A stretch of 64,000 bases of DNA from Archangium gephyra (GTDB lineage: Bacteria > Myxococcota > Myxococcia > Myxococcales > Myxococcaceae). The stretch is from NCBI GenBank assembly GCA_003243425.1, contig QFQP01000029.1:31074-95073 (forward strand). The letters are read 5' to 3'. The notes beneath the pieces are model-generated. The model saw only the letters and a program-made list of their open reading frames with translations. It did not search any database and had not been told where the DNA came from. How positions within the stretch are numbered: the stretch's first letter is position 1; each line of letters begins with the position of its first letter. Of the stretch, positions 43,219 to 51,480 are shown one piece after another. Both the position numbers and the translations under genes were made by a program.

Positions 43219-45203
43219 GACGGCCTCGGCGCGCGTTCGGCGTGTTCGACGAGTGTGACGAGATCGAGCACCAACGTGGGCTGACCGTCACCGAGGTCGG
43301 TGGTGCCCGCGATGCCTGGCACCTTCACGAGCACGTCGGTGAGGGGGCGCACCACGACTTCCTGCTGGCTGAGCATTTGATCGACCTCGAGCGCGAAGCG
43401 CTGCTGCTCCTTCGACACGATGATCGCCTTGGGGCGCGGCGCCGCGACTTCCGGGAAGCCCAGCATGGTGCTGAGCCGGAAGAGCGGCAGCAGCGCGTCT
43501 TTGTGTTCGAGCAGGCGCACCGTGGCCACGCCCCCGGGCGCCGGCGCGCGGGAGACGCGGTCGGGCCGCAGCTCGACGAGGTCTTCCACCGCGGTGACCG
43601 GCACCACGAACGTGCGTTCGGCGCTGATGAACGAGAGTGCATCGAAGATGGTGACGCTGAGTGGAACGGTGAGCGTGAAGGACGTGCCCTGACCTTCGAC
43701 GGTGCGCAGCTGCAGCTGGCCGCCGAGCTCGTCGACCACCACGCGCTTGACGATGTCCATGCCGATGCCGCGGCCGGAGGTATGCGTGACCGAGTCGAGC
43801 GTCGACAGGCCGGGGCGGCTGATGAGCGCGAGCAGCTCGGCGTCGTTGGAAGGCGCCGGCACGCCGGCCTTGCGCGCCACACGTTCGACGTCGATGCCGC
43901 GGCCGTCATCACTGACCACCAGAGAGAGGTGACTGCCCGACGCGGCGTACGAGGTGATGCGAATGGAACCCTCGGCGGCCTTGCCGCGCGCGCGACGTTC
44001 TTCCGGCGACTCGATGGCGTGGTCGACGGCGTTGCGCACGAGGTGAACGATGACCGGGCTCAGGCGATCGGCCACCGACTTGTCGAGCTCCGCCTTGCCG
44101 GCGTCGAGCTCGAGCTTCACTTCCTTGTGCGAGCTGCGGCTCAGGCCACGAACCAGCAGCGGCGTGCGCTCCAGCATCTGCGCCACCGGCACCATGCGCG
44201 CGCGCATGATGGCGCCACGCAGGTCGCGCAGCTGCCGCGCGTTCTCTCCGAGTATGGGGAGCAGGTCCCGCAGCTGACCTTCGCCGTGCGTGAGCCGCTG
44301 CACGGTGCGCTGCAGTCGCGAGCGCGTGACCATCAAGGTGCCGACCAGCTCCAGGGCGTCGTCGAGCCGCTCCACGTCGACACGAATGACGTTGCGCGCG
44401 CCCTGATCGAACTCGGCGGGCTCTTCTTCCCGCTGCGTCGCGACCTGCTCGAGCGATTGCACCGAGTCCGCCGTGGTCTCGGCGGCGGTAGCCACCTCCT
44501 CGTTGGTGGCCTGCGTGAGCAGCAGCAGCGCGAAGGCCAGCGTTCCCGGCTGGGTGGGTGACGGCTGCACCGAGCGGGGCACGACCTTCACGAGCTCGCC
44601 CAGCGCGCCGATGCGGGCGCGCACCGAGGTGATGTTGACGCCGCGCGCGTGTCGTTCCTGCGACGGAATGAAGTCGACGCGCAGCGCGCGCAGGCCTTTG
44701 CGGAGCCCGGCGATCAGCTGGTCCTGCTCCGCGGGCGTGACCTTCGAGAGCACGGCCTCCTCGAGCGTCAGCGTGAGGTCGGCGCGCGGAGGACCGGCGT
44801 CGAACTGCAACTCCGCGAGCCCGTCGAGCAGCTCCTTCGGGGCGGGGGCGAGCGGCTCCTTGCGGCCGAGCTGCGCCACGCGTTCTTCGATGGCGCGCAG
44901 GCCCTTCGTCGTCTCGTCGAGCGCGCGTGGCGGCAGCTGACCACCCGACCGGTCCGCCGTGCGGAGCAGCGACTCGAGCTCGTGGGCGATGTCGACGATG
45001 GGCTCGGCGCCGACCATGGCCGACAGGCCCTTGATGGTGTGCAGCGCGCGGAACAGCTCGCGCACGGCGCGTGGGTTCGCCTCGCTCTTTCTGGTGGCGG
45101 CGTCGATCGCGACCACGTTCTGCCGCGCGGTCGAAAGGTGCTCGTCGACCTCCGCGAGGTAGCCGACGAGGAACTCGCTGACGTCGGGAGCGCCCTCGCT
45201 CAT
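43215..45203 (-). CDS. cheA: chemotaxis histidine kinase CheA
   Basis: 662 aa. HPt domain 1-110 with phospho-His H55 (LHTIKGLSAMVG). A linker region (about 120-270) has no typical CheY-binding P2 domain. Dimerisation helix (VDVERLDDALELVGTLMVTRSRL), ATPase with HLVRNAVDHAIES, VSDDGRGID and GRGIGMDIVK, and a C-terminal CheW-like domain (about 530-650). It phosphorylates the CheY encoded upstream and CheB and the receiver of the hybrid kinase encoded downstream. ATG overlaps cheY's stop by 4 nt. Confidence 0.96.
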   Translation of the reverse strand: MSEGAPDVSEFLVGYLAEVDEHLSTARQNVVAIDAATRKSEANPRAVRELFRALHTIKGLSAMVGAEPIVDIAHELESLLRTADRSGGQLPPRALDETTKGLRAIEERVAQLGRKEPLAPAPKELLDGLAELQFDAGPPRADLTLTLEEAVLSKVTPAEQDQLIAGLRKGLRALRVDFIPSQERHARGVNITSVRARIGALGELVKVVPRSVQPSPTQPGTLAFALLLLTQATNEEVATAAETTADSVQSLEQVATQREEEPAEFDQGARNVIRVDVERLDDALELVGTLMVTRSRLQRTVQRLTHGEGQLRDLLPILGENARQLRDLRGAIMRARMVPVAQMLERTPLLVRGLSRSSHKEVKLELDAGKAELDKSVADRLSPVIVHLVRNAVDHAIESPEERRARGKAAEGSIRITSYAASGSHLSLVVSDDGRGIDVERVARKAGVPAPSNDAELLALISRPGLSTLDSVTHTSGRGIGMDIVKRVVVDELGGQLQLRTVEGQGTSFTLTVPLSVTIFDALSFISAERTFVVPVTAVEDLVELRPDRVSRAPAPGGVATVRLLEHKDALLPLFRLSTMLGFPEVAAPRPKAIIVSKEQQRFALEVDQMLSQQEVVVRPLTDVLVKVPGIAGTTDLGDGQPTLVLDLVTLVEHAERAPRPS

Positions 45204-45586
45204 GAGCGCTTCGCGCCGAGGAGTGTGCGCACTTCCGAGAGCAGCGATTCGGGCGTGAAGGGCTTGGTCATGAAGCGCGAGACGCCAGCTGAGAGCGCCT
45301 TGCTGCGCGAGTCGTCGTCGCCGCGGGTGGTGATCATGATCACCGGCAACTCTCGCAACGTGTCCTGACCGCGCACGAACTCGACGACCTCGATGCCGCC
45401 GATGTCGGGCATGTTGAGGTCGAGCAGCACGATGTCGAACGGCCCGAGCGAGAGCGCTTCGATGGCCTCGAGCCCGCTGGCAGCGTGGGTGAACGTCAGC
45501 CCGGGCTCGGGGCGCAAGCAGGCGACGATCATGTCGCGCATCACTTTGCTGTCATCGACGACGAGAACGGCGGGCACGGGTCGCAA
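45200..45586 (-). CDS. cheY: CheY-type single-domain response regulator
   Basis: 128 aa. All receiver residues are present: VLVVDDSK, phospho-Asp in IVLLDLNMPDIGG, ITTRGDDDS and KPF. The start is uncertain: TTG at 45586 or GTG at 45577; neither has a strong Shine-Dalgarno. It is the first gene of the eight-gene chemosensory operon and stands divergent to the geranylgeranyl reductase gene, with about 197 bp between. Confidence 0.92.
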   Translation of the reverse strand: MRPVPAVLVVDDSKVMRDMIVACLRPEPGLTFTHAASGLEAIEALSLGPFDIVLLDLNMPDIGGIEVVEFVRGQDTLRELPVIMITTRGDDDSRSKALSAGVSRFMTKPFTPESLLSEVRTLLGAKRS

Positions 45587-45747
45587 GACACTTCATGGGC
45601 CAGCGAAGTCAAGTCACCGCGCGAAGGTCTACAGGCTGCTGCATTCCGATCGGTAACACGCCCCCGCCGCTGTTCACGCGCGCCACGCGTCACCCCCGCC
45701 GGCGCTGGGTCGACGCCGGTGGGTTGTCCAACGTCAGCCGACCGTTG

Positions 45748-45776
45748 TTGAACGTCTCGAAACGCGGCGCTACTCG
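45748..45776 (+). promoter_or_regulatory. predicted promoter of geranylgeranyl reductase gene, start-proximal
   Basis: TTGAAC (45748-45753), 17-bp spacer, TACTCG (45771-45776), then 7 nt to the ATG at 45784. It resembles the tRNA promoter (TTGACG-17-TACTAG). Transcription would begin at or next to the start codon, giving a leaderless message. Confidence 0.5.
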
Positions 45777-45783
45777 GCGCGCC

Positions 45784-46926
45784 ATGACGGCCTGGAACGT
45801 GGCGATCGTCGGCGCTGGGCCCGGTGGAGCGGCTGCAGCCGTGACCCTGGGGCAGCTGGGAATCAAGAACGTGGTGCTGCTCGATCGCGAGGGCTTCCCG
45901 CGCGACAAGACGTGCGGCTCGGGGCTGTCACCGAACGCGCTCAAGCTCGTCGAGCAGCTCGGCATCGCCGCGAAGGTGCGGGAGCTGGGTCACGCCATCA
46001 ACACGGTGCGCATCGTCACGCCGGGTGGCCGCGAGCTGAAGGTGTCGAGCGACGCCGCGGCCATCGTGTTGCTGCGACGGCACTTCGATCACCTCCTGGT
46101 CGAACGTGCGCAGGCGCTGGGGGTGACGCTGCGCACGCCCTTCCGCGCCGACACGCTCATCGAAGAAGACGGCCGGGTGGTGGGCGTGAAGAGCTTCGAC
46201 GGTGAGGCGCTTCGCGCGAAGTACGTGCTCTTCGCCGACGGCGCGCACTCCATCTTCAGTCAGGACCCACGGCCCAGGCGCAGCATCGCCACGCTCATGG
46301 GCTGGTGGGAGGACTTCCCCAGCGCGCCGCACACGCTCGACATGATCTTCGACAAGGACGTCTCGCCGCTCTACGGGTGGATGTTCCCCGAGACCGACAA
46401 CCGCGTGAACATCGGCATCTGCGTCGATGGTCAGGACGAAGACGGCAACAAGTCGACGCGCAACCTGCGAGCGATCTTCGAAGGCTTCCTCGAGCGGCAC
46501 TACGGCACGCAGCTCAAGCGCGCGAAGCAGGTCGGCAAGTGGAAGGGGCACCCCATCGTCTACACGAACTGGGTGGGCCACATGACGCGGCCCGGCGGGC
46601 TGTACCTCGGTGAAGCCGCGCGCATCACGCACAACGCCACCGGCGAAGGCATCAGCCAGGCGATGGAGTCGGGCATCTTCGCGGCCGAGGCCGTCGCGAA
46701 GGTGCTCCAGCACGGCGCGCGCGAAGAGAAGGAGTGGGGCGCGTACGTGAATCGCCACCGCAAGCGCTTCACCTCTTCGTTCGTGGCCGGGCACGCGCTG
46801 CGAGCGGTGATCGCCTCACCGATCCTCGATGGCGTGGCCGACGTGTACAACCAGCCCACCGTTCGCAAGCTCGTGACCCGGGTGCTGGGCAGCGCGCTCG
46901 CCGGCAGCTCGGTGAGCAGTCAGTAG
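45784..46926 (+). CDS. geranylgeranyl reductase family FAD oxidoreductase
   Basis: 380 aa from the ATG at 45784. FAD motif VAIVGAGPGGAAAAVTLGQLG, then DREGFPRDKTCGSGLSPNALKL (the CG motif of this family), LFADGAHSIFSQ and SPLYGWMFPETDNRVNIGI, which matches the substrate-side PxxYxWxFP motif. The second FAD segment is GGLYLGEAARITHNATGEGI. Enzymes of this family saturate geranylgeranyl chains of archaeal lipids, chlorophyll side chains or menaquinone. The prenyl substrate here is unknown, but a prenyl-synthase fusion lies 11 kb away. The end overlaps the convergent SRPBCC gene by 7 nt. Confidence 0.88.
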   Translation: MTAWNVAIVGAGPGGAAAAVTLGQLGIKNVVLLDREGFPRDKTCGSGLSPNALKLVEQLGIAAKVRELGHAINTVRIVTPGGRELKVSSDAAAIVLLRRHFDHLLVERAQALGVTLRTPFRADTLIEEDGRVVGVKSFDGEALRAKYVLFADGAHSIFSQDPRPRRSIATLMGWWEDFPSAPHTLDMIFDKDVSPLYGWMFPETDNRVNIGICVDGQDEDGNKSTRNLRAIFEGFLERHYGTQLKRAKQVGKWKGHPIVYTNWVGHMTRPGGLYLGEAARITHNATGEGISQAMESGIFAAEAVAKVLQHGAREEKEWGAYVNRHRKRFTSSFVAGHALRAVIASPILDGVADVYNQPTVRKLVTRVLGSALAGSSVSSQ

Positions 46927-47783
46927 GCGGCCACCACGTCGCGCAGGCCTTCGAGGAAGCCCGCCCAGCCCTGCTGGTAGTCGCTGCGACCGACCATGTG
47001 CTCGAAGCCGTCGTGCACCAGCGTGACGCGCGTTCGCTTGCCGCCGTCGAGCGCCTCGAGGGTCCACGTCACCCGCGTCGACGGCTTGTCGGCGCCGCGC
47101 CAGTCGGGCCAGTCGGTGACGAGCTTCTCGTTCTCGACGAGCTCCAGGATCTTCGTGGGGCCGCCGAGCACCGGCTTGCCTTCGTAGTCGTACTTCCAGC
47201 CGTAGCTGATGGAGCGCTGGCCGGTGTCGACGCTGGCGGCGCCGAAGAGCCACTTGTTCATCAGCTCCGGCACCAGCAGCGCGCGGAAGACCCTGGCGGG
47301 CGCGGCGTCGATCTCGATCGCGCAGCGCACCTCGGGCGTCGGGCTCGCGAAGTCGGCCAGCACCACCGCACCCGCGCGGCCGTTGAGGTGCGCGGCCAGG
47401 TTGGCGAAGTTCAACTTCCAGAGATCGTCGATGACGTGCCGCGGCGACGTGAACGGCAGCTCGTCCCGCACCAGGTGGCGCAACGCGAGCGCGGTCGTGC
47501 CTGGCTTTTCCCCGTCGCTCAGCGCGTAGTGCACTTCAGACTTCTTCCAGCCGAAGGCGAGCCGCTTCCCGGGCTCGAACTCGAGGATCTTCTGAGTCGC
47601 GTCGGGCTGGCTGGGCGCGCCGAAGGTGGCCTTGCCCCAGAACTGGTAGGCGCCACCGCGCCTGGCTTCGACCTTCACGTGCTCCGCGAACCACACGCAC
47701 AGCTCGCGCTCGTCGGTGAGCGCCTGGAACACGCGTGCAGGCTCGGCGGGGAGAGTGACCGTGCTTTCGAACTCGAGCGTCAT
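46920..47783 (-). CDS. tandem SRPBCC (AHSA1-like) domain protein
   Basis: 287 aa from the ATG at 47783 (GAAGAAGAA precedes it). Two START-like AHSA1 domains: 1-150 (FESTVTLPAEPARVFQALTDERELCVWFAEHV) and about 155-287 (CAIEIDAAPARVFRALLVPELMNKWLFGAA). SRPBCC folds have a deep pocket for hydrophobic ligands; such proteins commonly pair with an ArsR regulator, as here, and the pair is often annotated only by fold. Its start overlaps the regulator stop (ATGA). Confidence 0.88.
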   Translation of the reverse strand: MTLEFESTVTLPAEPARVFQALTDERELCVWFAEHVKVEARRGGAYQFWGKATFGAPSQPDATQKILEFEPGKRLAFGWKKSEVHYALSDGEKPGTTALALRHLVRDELPFTSPRHVIDDLWKLNFANLAAHLNGRAGAVVLADFASPTPEVRCAIEIDAAPARVFRALLVPELMNKWLFGAASVDTGQRSISYGWKYDYEGKPVLGGPTKILELVENEKLVTDWPDWRGADKPSTRVTWTLEALDGGKRTRVTLVHDGFEHMVGRSDYQQGWAGFLEGLRDVVAAY

Positions 47784-48136
47784 TTCTTCTTCTTTCTGGA
47801 GCGGGGTGGTTCGTCGGGCATCGACTCGACGAAGTTCTTGAGGTCGTGGAGACGCGCGGGCCAGAAGACGCGATACGCGTCGAGCCACTCGCCGACGATG
47901 CGCAGGCGTTGTGGCGCCAGCGTGTACACGCGCTCGCGGCCGCGACGTTCTTCGGTCACCAGCTCGGCCGTGCGCAGCACCTTCAGGTGCTGAGAGACCG
48001 CGGGCCGCGACATGTCGAAACCCTCGGCCAGCGCGTTCACGGTCGCGTCTGATTCCAACAGGCGCCCCAGCAGCGACCGCCGCGTCGAATCGGACAGCGC
48101 GAAGAAGACCGCGTCGAGTTCGGAGGCCGTGTTCAT
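47780..48136 (-). CDS. ArsR-family transcriptional regulator
   Basis: 118 aa. Winged helix: LSDSTRRSLLGRLLESDATVNALAEGFDMSRPAVSQHLKVLRTAELVTEERRGRERVYTLAP. There is no Cys metal site, so it belongs to the non-metal group that works with SRPBCC partners. The first gene of the pair, it has two matching palindromes just upstream that look like its own operators. Confidence 0.92.
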   Translation of the reverse strand: MNTASELDAVFFALSDSTRRSLLGRLLESDATVNALAEGFDMSRPAVSQHLKVLRTAELVTEERRGRERVYTLAPQRLRIVGEWLDAYRVFWPARLHDLKNFVESMPDEPPRSRKKKK

Positions 48137-48137
48137 G

Positions 48138-48155
48138 GGTAAGTGACTGCTTACC
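48138..48155 (-). promoter_or_regulatory. palindromic operator 1 (GGTAAG-N6-CTTACC)
   Basis: 6-bp perfect arms with a 6-bp centre (TGACTG), 1 bp upstream of the ArsR ATG. It overlaps the predicted -10 TAGGTA, so bound repressor would block the promoter. Confidence 0.6.
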
Positions 48156-48180
48156 TAACTGCGCGCGCGGCCGGCGTCAA
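48152..48180 (-). promoter_or_regulatory. predicted promoter of the arsR-SRPBCC pair
   Basis: On the minus strand: TTGACG (48180-48175), 17-bp spacer, TAGGTA (48157-48152), 15 nt before the ATG. The -10 lies within operator 1 and the -35 is 6 bp from operator 2. Confidence 0.5.
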
Positions 48181-48186
48181 TGACGC

Positions 48187-48202
48187 GTAAGCAAATTCTT
48201 AC
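48187..48202 (-). promoter_or_regulatory. palindromic operator 2 (GTAAG-N6-CTTAC)
   Basis: Same GTAAG/CTTAC arms and N6 spacing as operator 1, with centre CAAATT. Centres are 48 bp apart. It lies upstream of the predicted -35. Confidence 0.55.
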
Positions 48203-48210
48203 GGGTGCGA

Positions 48211-49986
48211 TCAGCGGCGGCGTTGCAGGGCCGCCAGCGCCGCGAAGTCGAACGGCGGCACCAGCCGAATCTGCCCGGTGCGCGGCGCTTCGTCCGACAC
48301 GTGGATCGCCTGGGCCTCGAGGTCTGGAACGTCGCGGGTCAGCGCGCGGAATGCCTGGTTTCCCAGCGCGGCGATGACCACGGCGGGCTGCTCGCTGAGC
48401 GCGGCGCGCACGTCGGCGGCCACGGGCGCCACGGGCTGACACCCCATGAGGCGCGCCTCTTCGGTGATCGCGCCGACCCAGCACAGCCTCGAGCGCGTGA
48501 ACGAGCGCATCGGCGTGCTGCCTCCCGGGGGCAGGCGAATGGTGAAGCAGGCGCCGTTCTCGTCGGACGTGAGCTCGAACCGGCCACCGTGCTGCTCGAC
48601 GATCGACCGCGAAATCGCGAGCCCCAGCCCGGTGCCTTCCCCCTGCGGTTTGGTGGTGAAGAACGGCTCGAAGACGCGCTCGCGCAGCGGGTCGGGAACG
48701 CCGGGGCCCGTGTCGCGAACCGACAGCGCCACGCGGCCACTGTCGTCGAGGCTCGAGGTCAAGGTGAGCCGGTGTTCGCGGGTGGCGACGGTCTTCATGG
48801 CGTGCACGGCGTTGACGATGAGGTTCACCAGCACCTGCGCCAGGCGCGTGGGTGAGGCGAGCACTGCGGGCACCGGGCCCAGGTTCAGGTGGACGCCCGC
48901 GACCGACTTCCACGTGCTGCGGGTGATGCCGAGCGCGGCCACGAGGGGCTCGCGCGGGTCGATCGCCGAGAACGACTCCGACTGGGGCTGCGAGAACGCC
49001 CGCAGGTCCGCCACGATGGTCGCGACGCGGCGCCCGGCGTCGTGCGCCTCCAGCAACGCCTCGTGAACTTCGGCGTCGGTCTGCTCGCCCAAGGCGAAGC
49101 TCAAGTTGGCGAGCACCACCGACAGCGGGTTGTTGCTCTCGTGCGCCACGCCCGCCGCGAGCGTGCCCAGCGCGCTCAGCCGCTCGGCGAACTCGAGTTG
49201 CCGGCGCGCCTGCAGCAGCTCGGTGAGATCTCGCAGCGCCACCACCACGCCGAACGGCGCGCCGCCCTGCCGGAGCGCGACCGCGGTGCCCACCACCGAA
49301 CGCGCGCCGCGCGGCGTGTCGAGCTGGCCTTCGACCGGCACGCGGCCCTGCGCCTGCGCGGCGGCGACCGGGTCGGCGCTCAGCCTGATTCCGTCGGGGC
49401 GGCGTAGCGGCAACACCTCGGCGAGCGGCCGCTGCATGAGCGCCGCGTCGTCGCGACCGACGAGCTGCGTGGCCGCGACGTTCAACGACGTCACCGCGCC
49501 TCCGAGGTCGGTGGTGACGATCGCCTCGTCGATGCACGACAGCGTGATGCGCAACGCCTCTTCGCGGCGCTGCAGCGCGCGTTCGTTCTCTCGTCTGTCC
49601 AGCGCGATCCTGACCACGTTCTGCAGGTCGGGCTTCTTGAACGGCTTGAGCAGGTAGCCGAGCGGCCCGGTCGCCTGCGCGCGTTCGATGGTGGTCGGGT
49701 CGCTGTGCGCGGTGAGGTACACGACGGCCACGTCGTGCCGCTGCTGCACCTCCCGGGCGGTCTCGATGCCGTCGAGCGACCCTTGAATGCGAATGTCCAT
49801 CAGCAGCAGGTCGGGGCGTTCGCGCGCCACCAGCTCGAGGGCCTCCTTCGAATCGGCCGCGACGCCGCGCACGTCGTAGCCGAGCTGCCGCAGCTGTCGC
49901 TCGAGGTTGAGCGCCAGCACCGCTTCGTCTTCGACGATCACGATCCGGCTCGCGGGCTTGCGGTCGACGGCAGTGGCGGCGCTCAC
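48211..49986 (-). CDS. hybrid sensor histidine kinase (receiver-PAS-kinase, degenerate C-terminal domain)
   Basis: 591 aa from the GTG at 49986, which has AGGAGG seven bases upstream. Receiver about 12-130 (IVIVEDEAVLALN, LLLMDIRIQGSLDG, LLKPFKK), then PAS (about 145-265, SCIDEAIVTTDLGGAVTSLN). Kinase has AAGVAHESNNPLSVV (phospho-His), LIVNAVHAMKT and TGLGLAISRS. The last about 100 residues form a receiver-like segment (GCQPVAPVAADVRAALSEQPAVVIAALGNQ) with no acceptor Asp. It is encoded 19 bp after the broken HisKA_2 kinase, with which it may act. Confidence 0.9.
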   Translation of the reverse strand: MSAATAVDRKPASRIVIVEDEAVLALNLERQLRQLGYDVRGVAADSKEALELVARERPDLLLMDIRIQGSLDGIETAREVQQRHDVAVVYLTAHSDPTTIERAQATGPLGYLLKPFKKPDLQNVVRIALDRRENERALQRREEALRITLSCIDEAIVTTDLGGAVTSLNVAATQLVGRDDAALMQRPLAEVLPLRRPDGIRLSADPVAAAQAQGRVPVEGQLDTPRGARSVVGTAVALRQGGAPFGVVVALRDLTELLQARRQLEFAERLSALGTLAAGVAHESNNPLSVVLANLSFALGEQTDAEVHEALLEAHDAGRRVATIVADLRAFSQPQSESFSAIDPREPLVAALGITRSTWKSVAGVHLNLGPVPAVLASPTRLAQVLVNLIVNAVHAMKTVATREHRLTLTSSLDDSGRVALSVRDTGPGVPDPLRERVFEPFFTTKPQGEGTGLGLAISRSIVEQHGGRFELTSDENGACFTIRLPPGGSTPMRSFTRSRLCWVGAITEEARLMGCQPVAPVAADVRAALSEQPAVVIAALGNQAFRALTRDVPDLEAQAIHVSDEAPRTGQIRLVPPFDFAALAALQRRR

Positions 49987-50005
49987 CGTTCGCCCTCCTG
50001 GAAGC

Positions 50006-51336
50006 TCAAGCGTGCGCGCGTGCCGCTTGTTGGTGGAACACGAGGGTGCCGCGCAGCTGCCGCGCGAGCGCGTGCACCAGCTCGAAGCCGATGTGGCCGG
50101 GCTTTCGCCCGACGGGTGACGCGAGCCCGATGCCGTCGTCTTCGACCTCGAGCGTGACGCGGTTCTCTTCACGGGCCGCGCGCACGGTGATGGTCCCTGC
50201 GCGCGCGTCGGGGAAGGCGTGCTTGAAGGCGTTGACCACCAGCTCGTTCACCATGAGACCGCACGGAATCGCCGCGTCGAGCGGGAGCATGAAGGTCTGC
50301 GGCGCCTCGACGGTCAGCGTCACGTTGGGCCGCGCCCAGCTCTGGCGCATCTGATCGACGAGCGAGTCGAGGTAGTCGGCCACGTCGATGCGGGCGAAGG
50401 TGCCGGCCTGGTACAGCTTCTCGTGCACCAGGCCGATGCTCTGCACCCGGTCACGGCACTGGGCGAGCACGTCGGGGCTGGGCGACGACGCCGCGAGGTC
50501 CAGCAGGCTGGCGATGAGCTGCAGGTTGTTCTTCGCGCGGTGATGCAGCTCCTTGAGCAGCACCTCCTTCTCGCGCAGCGACGCCTGCAGGTACTCGCGG
50601 GTGCTCTTGCGCTCGGTGATGTCGACGATCGAGCTGAGCACCAGCTGCCCACCCGCCGTGCGCAGCGGTGAGAGGCCGATCTCCACGGGCACCTCGTGGC
50701 CATCTTTGCGCAGGCCGAACAGCTCGCGACCGTCTCCCATGGGCCGGGCGCGCGGTTGGCTGAAGAACGCGGCGCGATTGCTGCCGTGCGCACCGCGGTA
50801 GCGCTCGGGCAGCAGCACGTCGACGCTGCGGCCCACGAGCTCCTCCCGCGTGTACCCGAAGATGTGTTCGATCTGCGCGTTGACCAGCACGATGTCTCCA
50901 CGCTCGTCGACGAGCATCATTCCGTTGGGTGCCGCCTCGATGGACAGCTGGAACTGCTCGGCCGCGCGCTTGCGCTCCGTGAGATCGATGACCGACGCCA
51001 GCACGCTGGTGGTGCCGCCGCTCTTCAACGGCGTCAGGCCGATCTCCACCGGGAGCCGCCGCCGTCGCGGTGTCTGCCGTACAGATCACGCCCCGCGCCC
51101 ATGGGCCGCGCTTCGGGTCTGGTGAGGTACTCGTTGCGGCTGGCGCGGTGTCGCGAGGCGTCGACGCCGTCGATCAATCGCTCCACCGGTTGCCGAAGGA
51201 GCTCCGCGCGCGAGTACCCGAAGAGCGCTTCGAGCTGCCGATTGATGGCGACGATCTCCCCGTTACCGTCGACCACCAGCATCGCGACCGGAGCTGCGTC
51301 GAAGGTCTCGTCGTACGAAATCGCCAGCTCGGTCAT
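50006..51336 (-). pseudogene. PAS-PAS-HisKA_2 sensor kinase, frameshifted
   Basis: Two overlapping frames together make one kinase. The first runs from the ATG at 51336: MTELAISYDETFDAAPVAMLVVDGNGEIVAINR, a PAS domain ending DLYGRHRDGG, then stops after a further eight residues. The second frame continues EIGLTPLKSGG with a second PAS domain and HisKA_2 (LKELHHRAKNNLQLIASLLDL) and HATPase (MVNELVVNAFKHAF). One missing base in the GGC-rich tract 51055-51063 reconnects them (...DGG-LPVEIGL), mirroring the second PAS (DGHEVPVEIGL). Either a sequence error or a real broken kinase. Confidence 0.82.
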
Positions 51337-51440
51337 GGAGCAGCGAACGGTGCAGCACTGGCGCGCCCGCGTAAAGCACCGAAGCTCCCCAGCGCGCAGA
51401 TGGCGGCGGGGGGGGAACCGCGTGACCCACGAGGCGAGTT

Positions 51441-51471
51441 TTGACCCGGCCCCCCGTCCTCCTGCTATCCG
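51441..51471 (+). promoter_or_regulatory. candidate promoter of the cyclase gene
   Basis: TTGACC (51441-51446), 19-bp spacer, TATCCG (51466-51471), then 9 nt to the ATG. No Shine-Dalgarno lies before the ATG, so a leaderless transcript is likely. Spacer is longer than ideal. Confidence 0.4.
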
Positions 51472-51480
51472 ACGCGCGCG

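Noticed and set aside
51406..51413. Run of eight G in the leader of the cyclase gene
   Set aside because: Striking but intergenic, with no reading-frame consequence visible; could be a slippage site but nothing supports it.
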